The notes beneath the pieces are model-generated. The model ran no database searches. It saw only the letters and a list, made by a program, of their open reading frames with translations, and was not told where the DNA came from. From assembly GCA_938022205.1 (NCBI GenBank), contig CALIEB010000003.1, positions 62,001-126,000 of the forward strand: 64,000 bases of DNA, written 5' to 3'. Each line of letters opens with the position of its first letter. Position 1 is the stretch's first letter. Position numbers and translations under genes: made by a program. Shown here one piece after another: positions 9,579 through 18,249 of the stretch. The DNA is from an uncultured Anaerolineae bacterium. GTDB lineage: Bacteria; Chloroflexota; Anaerolineae; Aggregatilineales; Phototrophicaceae.

Positions 9579-10452
9579 CGGATTTCTTGCCGTTGACAAG
9601 CCTTTAGGGCTGACAAGCCACGACGTGGTAGCGCGTGTGCGCCGTCTCTACCAGTGCGTTACGGGTAGCAAAAAAGTGGGACACGCCGGCACGCTTGACC
9701 CGCTGGCATCGGGCGTGCTAGTGTTGTGTTTGGGCAAAGCAACCCGCTTGAGCGAGTACGTCATGCACGCCACCAAACGCTACCGCGCTCAGGTCACGTT
9801 AGGCGTGACCACGACCACCTACGACACAGAGGGCGAGGTTGTGAGCATCGTCGCCAGTGACCACCTAACGCGCGCTGACGTTGAGGCGTTGCTGCCGCGC
9901 TTTGTCGGGCAAATTGCCCAAGTGCCGCCTATGTACAGCGCGATTAAGCAAGGCGGCAAGAAGTTGTATGAGCTGGCGCGGGTGGGCGCGACAATAGAGC
10001 TTGCGCCGCGCACGGTGACGATTAACGCTCTAACCATGACAGCGTGGCAGCCGCCAGCGTTTGAGCTAGAGGTTGTGTGCGCGGCAGGCACCTACGTGCG
10101 CAGCCTTGCTCACGACATTGGGCAGGCATTGGGCGTGGGTGCGCATCTTAGCGGGCTTGTGCGCACGCAGAGTGGCACGTTTGCGCTGGCGGATGCGCTG
10201 CCGCTTGATGCGCTCGACGAGGCGGGTGCATGGCTAGCGCGGCTCGTGCGCCCACGCGTCGCACTGTCGGCTTATCCGTCGGTGACGCTGGACGCTGCTG
10301 CTTGCCAGCACGTTCGGCAAGGCAGAGCAGTGCTACAGCAGTCGCCCATCCCCGACGGCGTGGTCATGGGGTACAATGAGGTGGATGAGCTGCAAGCGGT
10401 ACTTGTGGCAGCGCAAGGTTGGCTTAAACCGCAGAAAGTTTTCTTGCCATGA
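9571..10452 (+). CDS. truB: tRNA pseudouridine-55 synthase TruB
   Basis: Makes pseudouridine 55 in the T-loop of tRNAs. The N-terminal FDGFLAVDKPLGLTSHDVV signature and the catalytic-Asp motif GHAGTLDPLASGVL are intact; the GTYVRSLAHDIG motif is present in the C-terminal half. I place the start at TTG 9571 (293 residues). AGAGGA at 9555-9560 is correctly spaced for it, and the typical family N-terminus then begins at once. A longer frame back to 9526 would add 15 atypical residues inside nrnA. It overlaps the nrnA stop by 8 bases. Confidence 0.93.
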   Translation: MFDGFLAVDKPLGLTSHDVVARVRRLYQCVTGSKKVGHAGTLDPLASGVLVLCLGKATRLSEYVMHATKRYRAQVTLGVTTTTYDTEGEVVSIVASDHLTRADVEALLPRFVGQIAQVPPMYSAIKQGGKKLYELARVGATIELAPRTVTINALTMTAWQPPAFELEVVCAAGTYVRSLAHDIGQALGVGAHLSGLVRTQSGTFALADALPLDALDEAGAWLARLVRPRVALSAYPSVTLDAAACQHVRQGRAVLQQSPIPDGVVMGYNEVDELQAVLVAAQGWLKPQKVFLP

Positions 10453-11384
10453 CACATGTCCATCGCCTTGAAGACGTGACGCTTGACCGTGACGCTCTAG
10501 TGACGATTGGGGTATTCGACGGGGTGCATGTTGGGCATCAAACCTTGCTGCGCCGTCTGCAAACGACTGCGCACCAACGCGACGCGCTGGCGGTCGTGCT
10601 GACGTTCTTCCCGCACCCTGATGCGGTGCTGCGCCGCCTGAGCGGGCGTTACTATCTCACGCATCCCGATGAACGAGCGCGCCAAATGTTGGCGTTGGGG
10701 ATTGATGTTGTCGTCACGCTGCCCTTTGATGACGAAACGCGCCATCAACGTGCGCTGCCTTTTGTGGAGGCGTTGGTGCGCCATCTTCGCATGCGTGAGC
10801 TTTGGGTGGGTGAAGACTTCGCGCTGGGCTATCAACGCGAGGGCAACGTGCCGTTTCTACGCGCACATGGCGAGCGTTTGGGGTACACGGTGGAAACGCT
10901 AGCGTTAGTTACGCACGCACAGGGTGACGATGTTATCTCAAGCACAGCGGTTCGCCAACGTCTGCGCGAGGGAGACGTGGCGACGGTGCGCGCTTGGCTT
11001 GGGCGCAGCTATCGCGTGGTCGGTCGCGTGGTGCATGGCGAAAAGCGTGGGCGTTTGGTGGGCTTTCCTACGGCAAACCTTGCTGTTTGGGAGCAGCAAC
11101 TTCTACCTAAGAATGGAGTCTACGCAGGGTGGGCAGAGGTCAACGGCATGGTCTACATGGCTGTGACCAATGTTGGCGTTCGTCCTACGTTTGGCGGCGA
11201 AGAGGTGCGCGTTGAGCCGCATTTGCTCGACTTCAGCGGCGACTTGTACGACGCGACAATTGCGCTGACGTTTGAGGCGCGCCTGCGCGACGAGCGCAAA
11301 TTTGACAGCATCGACGCGCTTAAAGCACAGCTAGCGCAAGATGTGGCGATGGGGCGTGCGCTGCTGATGGCGCAGCTGTCCTAA
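10449..11384 (+). CDS. ribF: Bifunctional riboflavin kinase/FAD synthetase RibF
   Basis: Converts riboflavin to FMN and then FAD. The N-terminal FAD synthetase domain has TIGVFDGVHVGHQTLL (nucleotidyltransferase GxFDGxHxGH) near residue 18 and the ISSTAVRQRLREGDV motif near 160. The C-terminal kinase domain has GRVVHGEKRGRLVGFPTANL and GVYAGWAEVNG. Length of 311 residues is standard. It overlaps truB by four bases (ATGA) and ends four bases into the tail of the convergent era gene, so it closes the nusA operon. Confidence 0.95.
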   Translation: MTHVHRLEDVTLDRDALVTIGVFDGVHVGHQTLLRRLQTTAHQRDALAVVLTFFPHPDAVLRRLSGRYYLTHPDERARQMLALGIDVVVTLPFDDETRHQRALPFVEALVRHLRMRELWVGEDFALGYQREGNVPFLRAHGERLGYTVETLALVTHAQGDDVISSTAVRQRLREGDVATVRAWLGRSYRVVGRVVHGEKRGRLVGFPTANLAVWEQQLLPKNGVYAGWAEVNGMVYMAVTNVGVRPTFGGEEVRVEPHLLDFSGDLYDATIALTFEARLRDERKFDSIDALKAQLAQDVAMGRALLMAQLS

Positions 11385-12325
11385 TCTTCGTCCTTTTTGG
11401 GCAAACGATAGCCCACACGCCGCATGAGAGCTTCGTTGTCGCGCCAATCCTTCAGCACTTTCACGCGCAAATCGAGATGCACAGGCGTGCCTACTTGCTC
11501 GGCGATTTCGCGCCGTGCTTGCGTGCCGATTTCTTTAATTTTTGCGCCGCCCTTGCCGACGACGATGCCTTTTTGTGAGTCGCGTTCCACGTAGATAATG
11601 GCAGAAATGACGGTGCGATTGTCTTCTTCTTTGTAACCGTCGATCTCAACAGCGACGCTGTAAGGGATTTCTTTTTCGGTGTTTAGAATAACTTTCTCGC
11701 GGATAATCTCGGCGGCAATAAAGCGCATGTTTTGGTCGCTGACCTGCTCGGTCGGGTAGTAACGTGGTCCCAGCGGCAGCAAGTCAATCACGCGCGCTAG
11801 CAGGGCATCGGTTTGATAGCCTGTGAGCGCGCTTATCTTGAAAAGCTCCGCGCGTGGCAGCAACGCGAGGTGCGCGCTAAAGTCATGCACGCCCTGCAGC
11901 AAGTCAACTTTGTTGAGCGCGAGTAGAACAGGCGTTTGGCTTGCCGCCCCCTCAATCGTGTCGGCTATCATCTGGTCGACTTGGTGCGGCGGCTGTGTTG
12001 CGTCCATTAGCCACAAAATGACATCCGCGTCCTGCAGCGCACCTGTGGCGTGCTTGAGCATGTATTCACCGAGCTTATTGTGTGGCTGATGTACGCCCGG
12101 CGTGTCCGTGAACAGGATTTGCACGTCCGGTGTGGTGTAAATGCCGAGCTGGCGGCGACGTGTCGTTTGTGGCTTGGGCGTTGCAATCGCAATTTTTTGC
12201 CCTAACAGCGTGTTGATGAGCGTCGACTTTCCCGCGTTTGGTCTGCCAACAACAGCGACTACACCCGAACGGTGATGCTCGGGAAAATCCTCTTCGAGAT
12301 ACAGCGAGCTGTCATTATCGCTCAT
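11381..12325 (-). CDS. era: Ribosome-assembly GTPase Era
   Basis: Era binds the 3' end of 16S rRNA during 30S maturation. G1 is GRPNAGKST, G3 is DTPGVHQPH and G4 is NKVD, followed by the C-terminal KH domain with VVGKGGAKIKEIGTQARR. The 314-residue length fits. ATG at 12325 overlaps the preceding 165-residue gene by 11 bases, suggesting translational coupling. It faces ribF with a four-base tail overlap and no visible terminator between them. Confidence 0.95.
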   Translation of the reverse strand: MSDNDSSLYLEEDFPEHHRSGVVAVVGRPNAGKSTLINTLLGQKIAIATPKPQTTRRRQLGIYTTPDVQILFTDTPGVHQPHNKLGEYMLKHATGALQDADVILWLMDATQPPHQVDQMIADTIEGAASQTPVLLALNKVDLLQGVHDFSAHLALLPRAELFKISALTGYQTDALLARVIDLLPLGPRYYPTEQVSDQNMRFIAAEIIREKVILNTEKEIPYSVAVEIDGYKEEDNRTVISAIIYVERDSQKGIVVGKGGAKIKEIGTQARREIAEQVGTPVHLDLRVKVLKDWRDNEALMRRVGYRLPKKDED

Positions 12326-12812
12326 GTTGCGCTGCCTGCCAATCTTGCCATGAGGTGAACAGCGTGCCGTAGGTGCGTAGGCGTTCTGCCAGCGCGTCGG
12401 GCTGTGCCACGACCAACGCTGAAACGGGCGCGAGCGGCGTGGTTGCTTGCGCGTCAGAGTAAGCCAAAAGCTGCACGGGGCGCATCAGGTCGAGCAGCTT
12501 GACAGGCAGCATCTCGTCTACGCCGTCATGCCGATAGCCACAGACATCCGCTCGCGGGTACAAATTGCTCTTTTGGTACAAAAACTCCCACGCCTCTTCA
12601 CCGTTGAGCATCTGACCATAATCCAACGCGAGTAGGTCTGGCACGATGCTAAGGTGCGGTTGCATGAGATACGGCACGCCATAGCGCACGACAATCTCGC
12701 CCTGATAGACGGTTGACGCGGTCGGGTGAGGTAGGTTAGTGAGGATGTGCTGTGCGTCGATGTGTACCAACGCGCCCACGAACACGTCAGCGATGGCTTG
12801 GCGCGCAATCAT
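12315..12812 (-). CDS. Unknown 165-residue protein upstream of era
   Basis: I do not recognise a family. The sequence looks like a soluble alpha/beta protein without signal peptide or membrane segment. It has conserved-looking patches such as GEIVVRYGVPYLMQPHLS, DYGQMLNGEEAWEFLYQ and LPVKLLDLMRPVQLLAY. It starts with ATG 11 bases after the end of the upstream small membrane protein gene and overlaps the era start by 11 bases, so the three form an operon. Coding is supported by tight packing and by codon use like its neighbours. Confidence 0.7.
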   Translation of the reverse strand: MIARQAIADVFVGALVHIDAQHILTNLPHPTASTVYQGEIVVRYGVPYLMQPHLSIVPDLLALDYGQMLNGEEAWEFLYQKSNLYPRADVCGYRHDGVDEMLPVKLLDLMRPVQLLAYSDAQATTPLAPVSALVVAQPDALAERLRTYGTLFTSWQDWQAAQHER

Positions 12813-12823
12813 CGTGGCGCGCC

Positions 12824-13120
12824 TCAGTGCGCGGTGGCGTGTTCTTCGCCGTGATGGTCTTCAACCAGCGGCTGGTTGATGTCATCGAAGTGCGTGTGAG
12901 GCTGCACATAGATAAGCCAGCCACCGATAGCAAACGCGAGCGCGACAAACCCCGCCAAAATCAGCAAGCCGATGCTGGTGCTGTCCGCTGCTTCGCCTTG
13001 AATGACCCCAACACCTAGCGCAATCATAATCGCCGTGATGCCAATGCCACCGACGAGCGCAAGCCCAGTAAGCAAGTTTGGGTTGTACTGTACGGGTGCG
13101 TGATTGGTTTCGTTTGACAC
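12824..13120 (-). CDS. Small two-helix membrane protein, unknown function
   Basis: A 98-residue protein with two hydrophobic segments, about residues 17-40 and 48-70, joined by a short polar loop. A His/Asp/Glu-rich C-terminal tail (DHHGEEHATAH at the end) might bind metal, but this is only a guess. The start is GTG at 13120 with an AAGGGG ribosome site about 8 bases upstream. First gene of the group ending in era. No family recognised. Confidence 0.65.
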   Translation of the reverse strand: MSNETNHAPVQYNPNLLTGLALVGGIGITAIMIALGVGVIQGEAADSTSIGLLILAGFVALAFAIGGWLIYVQPHTHFDDINQPLVEDHHGEEHATAH

Positions 13121-13222
13121 TGGAAACCCCTTTTTTGTGGTGTTAAAACTTGCCTGTGTATTTTATAGTATCACGACGCTGTTGTCACGGGGATTATAAG
13201 TGCTTAGACGAGGGAACATGTC

Positions 13223-13825
13223 ATGACGTTGAATATCGTGCATTGGGTTCGGCACGGCGAAACCGACTATAACTTAAACGGACGCTGGCAAGGTACGCTT
13301 GACATTCCCTTGAATGAGACCGGGCGCAGGCAAGCCGAACGCGTCGCGGAGGCGTTTCGCAGCGTGCCAATCGCTTGCCTATACAGCAGTGATTTGTCGC
13401 GCGCCTATGAAACAGCGCAGCGTATTGCCACACCGCGTGGGTTAGAGATTGTCAAGGACGCGCGCCTGCGCGAGATTGCTTTGGGCAAGTTTCAAGGGCT
13501 GACGCGGCAGGAAATTGCCAGCACCTACCCGCTGGAATACGTTTACTGGCAGAACAGCGACAAGTACGTTGTGCCGAACGGTGAATCACGCTTAGGCTTG
13601 CAAGCGCGGGTGATGTCGTTTTGGGACGAACTGCTGCGCACTTGCGCTTATGAGGAGGTGGCGATAGTGACGCACGGTGGCACGATTCGCTGGATGCTTA
13701 ACGCGCTCGCGCCGCAAACCATCCTGACGCGCTCTATTGAGAATGCCTCGATTACGACGTTGGTGCGCGATGGAGCGGCTTGGCGCGTCACGCGCTTGGG
13801 CGATATTTCGCACCTCAGCGTTTAG
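13223..13825 (+). CDS. Histidine phosphatase (phosphoglycerate-mutase-like)
   Basis: The catalytic RHGETDYNLNGRWQG motif is at residues 9-23 and the second histidine is in VTHGGTIRW near 150; GKFQGLTRQEI also fits the branch-1 histidine phosphatase superfamily. The family includes cofactor-dependent phosphoglycerate mutases and broad phosphatases such as alpha-ribazole phosphatase (CobC) and PhoE. The sequence does not decide between them, and no cobalamin genes are nearby. 200 residues, ATG with GAGGGA upstream. Divergent from the era group, monocistronic. Confidence 0.88.
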   Translation: MTLNIVHWVRHGETDYNLNGRWQGTLDIPLNETGRRQAERVAEAFRSVPIACLYSSDLSRAYETAQRIATPRGLEIVKDARLREIALGKFQGLTRQEIASTYPLEYVYWQNSDKYVVPNGESRLGLQARVMSFWDELLRTCAYEEVAIVTHGGTIRWMLNALAPQTILTRSIENASITTLVRDGAAWRVTRLGDISHLSV

Positions 13826-13848
13826 TCATGACAAACATCATGCCCAAC

Positions 13849-13873
13849 AACCCACAACACTCAATGGGTTTTT
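13849..13873 (+). terminator. Possible terminator after the histidine phosphatase gene
   Basis: AACCCA (13849-13854) and TGGGTT (13865-13870) form a 6-bp stem with a 10-base loop, running into five Ts. The stem is short, so this is a weak candidate. Confidence 0.4.
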
Positions 13874-14000
13874 GCGCGCAAAACCGTTACAATAAAAATA
13901 TTGGGAACACCAATCATGGCTTAGTCGATGGGCTTTAGAGGCATGAACCTGTCTTGCCCTATAGTATTTATTTAACAACAAAGCAGAAGGAGCTTTTAAG

Positions 14001-14945
14001 ATGGGTCGCAAAAAGGTAACGGTGGTAGGTGCTGGCAACGTTGGCGCAACTTGCGCACACTGGATTGCCGCGCGTGAGCTGGCAGACGTGGTCTTGGTGG
14101 ACATTGTCGAAGGCGCAGCCAAAGGCAAGGCTCTCGACCTATTAGAGTCTGGTCCGGTGATGAAGTTTGACCTTAGCATCACGGGCGCAAGTACCTACGA
14201 AACCACCGCCGATTCGGATGTTGTCGTGGTGACGGCAGGCGTGCCGCGCAAGAAAGACCCCGTGACTGGCCAGTTCACGAGTCGCAACGACCTCGTGAAA
14301 ATCAACCAAAAAATCGTGGGCGAGGTGGTGAAAGAGTGCGTCAAATATTCGCCGAACTCGGTGATTATCGTGGTGTCCAACCCGCTTGATGCCATGTGTC
14401 ACGTCGCGCTGCACGAAAGTGGTTTCCCGTCACATCGTGTGATTGGGCAAGCGGGCGCGTTGGACACTGCTCGCTACAAAACGTTCATCGCGCTGGAGCT
14501 AGGGGTGAGCGTGCGCGACGTTCATGGCATTGTGTTGGGCGGACACGGTGATGAGATGGTGCCGCTACCGCGCCACACGTCGGTGGCAGGCATCCCCGTG
14601 CGCGAACTCATGTCAGAGGAAAAGCTACAGGCGATTATCGAGCGCACCCGCAAGGGTGGCGGCGAAATCGTCGGGCTGCTCGGCTACAGCGGCTACTATG
14701 CGCCGGCTGCTGGCACCGTCGAGATGGTTGAAGCCGTGCTGCGCGACCAGAAGCGCGTCATCCCCAGCGCGGTTTACTTGACCGGTCAGTATGGCTATGA
14801 CAAGCTCTACGTGGGGGTTCCTGCGGTGCTGGGCGCAAACGGCGTGGAGCGCATCATCGAGATGGAGCTGAACGAAGAAGAAAAGGCGATGCTCGCTATC
14901 AGCGCGAAAGCCGTCCGTGAAGTCGTGGAAATCTTGGGTTACTAA
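14001..14945 (+). CDS. mdh: Malate dehydrogenase (LDH-like type)
   Basis: NAD-dependent malate/oxaloacetate interconversion in the TCA cycle. The Rossmann motif VVGAGNVGATCAHW is at residues 8-21, VVVSNPLDAM binds substrate, and the catalytic histidine lies in GGHGDEMVPL. The active-site loop reads AGVPRKKDPVTGQFTSRNDL, with about six residues more than the usual AGxPRKPGMSR form but the substrate arginines kept. The arginine in PRK favours malate over lactate. 314 residues; AAGGAG at 13987-13992 precedes the ATG. Followed by a strong terminator, so single-gene. Confidence 0.93.
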   Translation: MGRKKVTVVGAGNVGATCAHWIAARELADVVLVDIVEGAAKGKALDLLESGPVMKFDLSITGASTYETTADSDVVVVTAGVPRKKDPVTGQFTSRNDLVKINQKIVGEVVKECVKYSPNSVIIVVSNPLDAMCHVALHESGFPSHRVIGQAGALDTARYKTFIALELGVSVRDVHGIVLGGHGDEMVPLPRHTSVAGIPVRELMSEEKLQAIIERTRKGGGEIVGLLGYSGYYAPAAGTVEMVEAVLRDQKRVIPSAVYLTGQYGYDKLYVGVPAVLGANGVERIIEMELNEEEKAMLAISAKAVREVVEILGY

Positions 14946-14974
14946 TCTCCTGCTTAGCGTTTGTCGTTACAATG

Positions 14975-15004
14975 AAGCCCTTAGCCCTGCTAGGGGCTTT
15001 TGTG
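14975..15004 (+). terminator. Rho-independent terminator after mdh
   Basis: AAGCCCTTAG (14975-14984) pairs with CTAGGGGCTT (14990-14999) with one G-T wobble and a 5-base loop, followed by TTGTGTT. It closes the mdh transcript. Confidence 0.75.
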
Positions 15005-15026
15005 TTATCAACGGATTAGGAGACTT

Positions 15027-15374
15027 ATGACAACGCTAAAGCTGATTTTTATTGCGTTGACGGTGCTATTCGGCATAGCAGCGTTGATTGCCCCCAAGTG
15101 GCTTGGCAATGCGGTGGGCTTTACCTTGAGCAACCCGCGCGGCATCGTCGAGTTGCGCGCAGGCTGGGGCGGCTTGTACTTGTTTATGGGAGCTGCCGCG
15201 TGGTATCTGGCTGTGCCGGCCGCGTTTGTCATGCTTGGCTTTGCCTATGCAGGTATGGCGTTCGTGCGTTTGGGCGCGCTGCCCTACATGCGCGGGCATC
15301 TTGACCGCGTGTATTGGGGGTCGCTGGCGTTTGAAGTCGCGGCGGCAGTGGTTTTGATGACCCCTGGGCTTTAA
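15027..15374 (+). CDS. DUF4345-like four-helix membrane protein
   Basis: A 115-residue integral membrane protein with four hydrophobic segments (about 4-24, 45-62, 65-85, 95-112). The pattern GIVELRAGWGGLYLFMG between helices one and two matches the DUF4345 family; its function is unknown. ATG 15027 is chosen because TTAGGAGA lies just upstream; an in-frame TG start near 15000 has no ribosome site. It ends two bases before the next gene, so the two are probably co-transcribed. Confidence 0.7.
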   Translation: MTTLKLIFIALTVLFGIAALIAPKWLGNAVGFTLSNPRGIVELRAGWGGLYLFMGAAAWYLAVPAAFVMLGFAYAGMAFVRLGALPYMRGHLDRVYWGSLAFEVAAAVVLMTPGL

Positions 15375-15376
15375 CC

Positions 15377-16378
15377 ATGACCTATAGACGCGCCCTTGAC
15401 ATTGACGCAGGCGTGGCTCTCGTAATCACAGACTTGCACGGCGCGTGGGAGCCATACGAAAGGCTGCGCGACCGTTTCTTTGACGAACGCGCGCGTGGAC
15501 AAGCGCACTATTTTGTCGTGTGCGGCGATATGATACACGCGCCTGCTCGCGCCCGCTATGCCGACGAAAGCCTGCGTATTGTGCATGACCTCATGGCGTT
15601 GCAAGCAACATATGGGCGTGATGTCGTCATCGTGTTGACGGGCAATCATGAGATACCGCACATCTACGGCTTTGAGCTACAGAAGGAGGGGCGTTCGGTT
15701 TCTGCGGGTTTTGAGTGGGCGATGCACGAAGCAGACGATGAGCCGTCGCTGCCCAAGCGGGACGAGGTACGCGCCTTCTTTCGCGGGCTGCCGTTTTATG
15801 TGCGCACGCAGGCAGGTGTGACGTTGAGCCACGCGGGCGCAAGTCCTATCGTCGCACGTGAAGGCGCGCTGCTGGAATTGCTAGATTTCGACCACGACGC
15901 GCTTTTGCATTGGGCAAACGATGTGATACGCACCCAGTATGACGTAACGCTTATGCGTACCAGCACAGCCTATCTCACCTTAGCGCGTGAAAGACTTGCC
16001 ATTCAAGGCGCGGACGACCCACGTCTCAGCGAGCTGCTTGCCGGTGAAATTGTCAGCCAGCACGAACAGTTTGCCTTGCTCTGGGATGCCTTTTTTGCGG
16101 CGAATGAGCGTAGCAGCGGCCGTTTTGCGTACTTGCGCATGGTCGAGCTGTTTTTGGCGCAAATGACCGCGTTTAGTCCCTATCCACAACGTGTGCTAAC
16201 GGCAGGGCATGTGCCAATCGTGCGAGGTGGCTATCAGCTGCTGGGCGCGCAGAAGCTGCGTTTTGCTAGCTATGCGCACGCTAGCCCACCTAAGAGCGGC
16301 GTGTATTTGCGGTTGGATTGTGAGCAGCCTGTGCTTGATGCTGACGCGCTTGTCGCGCACTTGCACCCCGTTTTTTAG
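15377..16378 (+). CDS. Calcineurin-like metallophosphoesterase
   Basis: The metal-binding motifs of the superfamily are all visible: ITDLHG near residue 17, VVCGDMIH near 50, LTGNHEIPH near 90, an LSHAGASP motif near 150 and TAGHVPIVRGG near 275. It should hydrolyse a phosphomonoester or diester, but the substrate is not evident. 333 residues, no signal peptide, so cytoplasmic. Starts two bases after the DUF4345 gene stop. Confidence 0.85.
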   Translation: MTYRRALDIDAGVALVITDLHGAWEPYERLRDRFFDERARGQAHYFVVCGDMIHAPARARYADESLRIVHDLMALQATYGRDVVIVLTGNHEIPHIYGFELQKEGRSVSAGFEWAMHEADDEPSLPKRDEVRAFFRGLPFYVRTQAGVTLSHAGASPIVAREGALLELLDFDHDALLHWANDVIRTQYDVTLMRTSTAYLTLARERLAIQGADDPRLSELLAGEIVSQHEQFALLWDAFFAANERSSGRFAYLRMVELFLAQMTAFSPYPQRVLTAGHVPIVRGGYQLLGAQKLRFASYAHASPPKSGVYLRLDCEQPVLDADALVAHLHPVF

Positions 16379-16380
16379 GT

Positions 16381-16413
16381 AAAAAAAGAGGCGGATAGTC
16401 CGGCCTCTCTTTT
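16381..16413. terminator. Bidirectional terminator between the metallophosphoesterase and pspC genes
   Basis: AGAGGC (16387-16392) pairs with GCCTCT (16403-16408), with A7 on the left and CTTTT on the right, so it can serve both convergent genes. Confidence 0.65.
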
Positions 16414-16418
16414 GGGGG

Positions 16419-16658
16419 TTAGATGAGGTTGCGCTTGGGTTTTTCGTCGATGATTAGCTCGTCATAATCGGGTTCTTCGGGGATGACAATCCACATGACC
16501 AAATAGGGCAAAAACCCAATGCCCATGCCGAAGAACATAAAGGCAAAGATAAGGCGTACCAACGTTGTGTCGATGCCGAAGTATTCTGCGATGCCTGCGC
16601 AAACGCCGCCTAGCATTTTGTCGCGGCGTGAGCGATATAGTTTTTTGCGAGTTGTCAT
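16419..16658 (-). CDS. PspC-domain small membrane protein
   Basis: 79 residues matching the PspC domain: LYRSRRDKMLGGVCAGIAEY, then GIDTTLVRLIFAF and a hydrophobic helix ending in LVMWIVIPEE. In Enterobacteria PspC senses envelope stress and relieves repression of the phage-shock regulon; stand-alone copies like this one are common and mostly uncharacterised. A strong AGGAGA ribosome site precedes the ATG. No pspA is nearby. Confidence 0.88.
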   Translation of the reverse strand: MTTRKKLYRSRRDKMLGGVCAGIAEYFGIDTTLVRLIFAFMFFGMGIGFLPYLVMWIVIPEEPDYDELIIDEKPKRNLI

Positions 16659-16719
16659 GAGGTTCTCTCCTTGTGCGTATAAGTTCTACGCTTTTATACG
16701 TAGCAGACGCAAGAAAGTT

Positions 16720-17253
16720 TCAAGAAGAGGCAGTGAGCCTGTCGACATGGTCAAGCAGCGCGTTAAGCACGTTGTAGATAATCGGGCAAATGGGCGCACC
16801 ATCCAGCAAATCGTCCAACATCCAGCGAAACTCAGGCGTAAAGGCGGGGTAGTCGCGGCAGGTCTGCGGACGATGCGCGTAGACCCCGCAGCGTGTGCCG
16901 CGCAAAAACGCGCAAGGTTTGTGCTTGAACGCGCCCCATTCGCCCACTGTGTGCGCAGCTTCGACATCCACATAGTCTTCCAGCACACGTTCAAACGGTG
17001 TTTGTAAACCTTCTGCTAATCGCGCCACGTCGCGCTCTTCGAGGTAAACTACCAGCGCGCGACAGCAGTTGCCGCAGCGCGTGCAGTCAATGGCGGCGAC
17101 AATCGGCGCGACGAGAGCCTCTACAAACGTATCCAGCGCGGCATCGTCTAACCCATCGTCAAGCTGCAGGCGATAGCGCATCACGTCGAACTCGTCGCGT
17201 TGGGCTTGGACGCGCTCGGCAATTTCGGCGAGGTCGGTAACGAGCGTTCTCAT
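16720..17253 (-). CDS. YkgJ-family cysteine-cluster protein
   Basis: 177 residues with the CxxCxxCC signature (DCTRCGNCCRAL) near residue 58 and further cysteines in KPCAFLRGTRCGVYAHRPQTC split over the second half. This pattern defines the YkgJ/Fe-Zn-chelating family (UPF0153), thought to bind a zinc or iron-sulfur centre; biochemical role unknown. Its ATG overlaps the end of fmt by four bases, so it is translated with fmt. Confidence 0.85.
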   Translation of the reverse strand: MRTLVTDLAEIAERVQAQRDEFDVMRYRLQLDDGLDDAALDTFVEALVAPIVAAIDCTRCGNCCRALVVYLEERDVARLAEGLQTPFERVLEDYVDVEAAHTVGEWGAFKHKPCAFLRGTRCGVYAHRPQTCRDYPAFTPEFRWMLDDLLDGAPICPIIYNVLNALLDHVDRLTASS

Positions 17254-18173
17254 GCTAGTTTTGCTCCAACAAACTGTGGATAACCGTTGAGAAATTCGGC
17301 GATGGTCACCGCTTTTTTGCCCTCAAGCTGCACGATTTGCGGACAAAACAACCCGTCCCCTGTGCCAATAGCGACCACACCGTCCGCGCCGCGTATAACT
17401 TGCCCAAGCGGCGCGCTGCCGACAGCAGCGTGCGCTTTGTGCCACTTGAGCTGCTTGCCTTCCCAAAAGCTGTAAGCGGTGGGCCAAGGCGAGAAAGCGC
17501 GCACCGTGCGCTCAATCCACGCGGCGGACTTAGACCAGTCGACGTGACCATCTTGCTTGCTGATTTGTGGGGCGAACGTGGCAAGCGCGTCATCTTGCGG
17601 TGTGGGTGTGAGCTTGCCCGCTAAGTAGTCGGGCAGCGTGTCGAGCAGCAGCTCCGCACCTAGTTGCGCCATGCGGTCGTGCAGCGTTTGCCCTGTATCG
17701 TCCGGGTGAATCGCTAACGCGCGCTGGGTGAGGATTGGACCGGTGTCTAGCCCCGCGTCCATTTGCATAATCGTGATGCCCGTTTTGCTGTCGCCATGCT
17801 GGATAGCCGCTTGAATGGGCGCAGCACCGCGCCAGCGTGGCAGCAGCGACCCATGCACGTTCAAGCAGCCCATGCGCGGCATGTCTAGCACGCGCTGCGG
17901 CAGAATTTGCCCAAATGCCGCGACGACGAACACATCCGCCTGCCATTGGCTTAGCTGTGCTATCGCGTCAGGGTGGCGCAGCTTAGGCGGCTGCAGGACG
18001 GGAATGCCATGCTGCTGTGCCAGCACTTTGACGGGTGGCGGCGTAAGCTCGCCCTTGCGTCCAGCGGGTCGATCAGGTTGTGTGACCACGCCAATGACTT
18101 CGTAGGTGCTGAGCAAGGCACTAAGAGTAGGCAGGGCAAAATCGGGCGTTCCCATAAAGACAATTTTCGTCAT
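17250..18173 (-). CDS. fmt: Methionyl-tRNA formyltransferase
   Basis: Formylates initiator Met-tRNA with 10-formyl-THF. IVFMGTPDFALP opens the protein, the catalytic region has LNVHGSLLPRWRGAAPIQ with N, H and the following D in GDSKTGITIMQMDAGLDTG split by a short loop, and the C-terminal OB-like domain follows. 307 residues is the normal length. Divergent from recJ with a 76-base spacer; a YkgJ gene follows with a four-base overlap. Confidence 0.95.
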   Translation of the reverse strand: MTKIVFMGTPDFALPTLSALLSTYEVIGVVTQPDRPAGRKGELTPPPVKVLAQQHGIPVLQPPKLRHPDAIAQLSQWQADVFVVAAFGQILPQRVLDMPRMGCLNVHGSLLPRWRGAAPIQAAIQHGDSKTGITIMQMDAGLDTGPILTQRALAIHPDDTGQTLHDRMAQLGAELLLDTLPDYLAGKLTPTPQDDALATFAPQISKQDGHVDWSKSAAWIERTVRAFSPWPTAYSFWEGKQLKWHKAHAAVGSAPLGQVIRGADGVVAIGTGDGLFCPQIVQLEGKKAVTIAEFLNGYPQFVGAKLA

Positions 18174-18249
18174 GTCTGCGCTTTCTATTGTGGCGTGTTG
18201 TGGGGCGTGGTACTATTTTGGCGTTTATTGTACCCAAGAATAAGCCACT

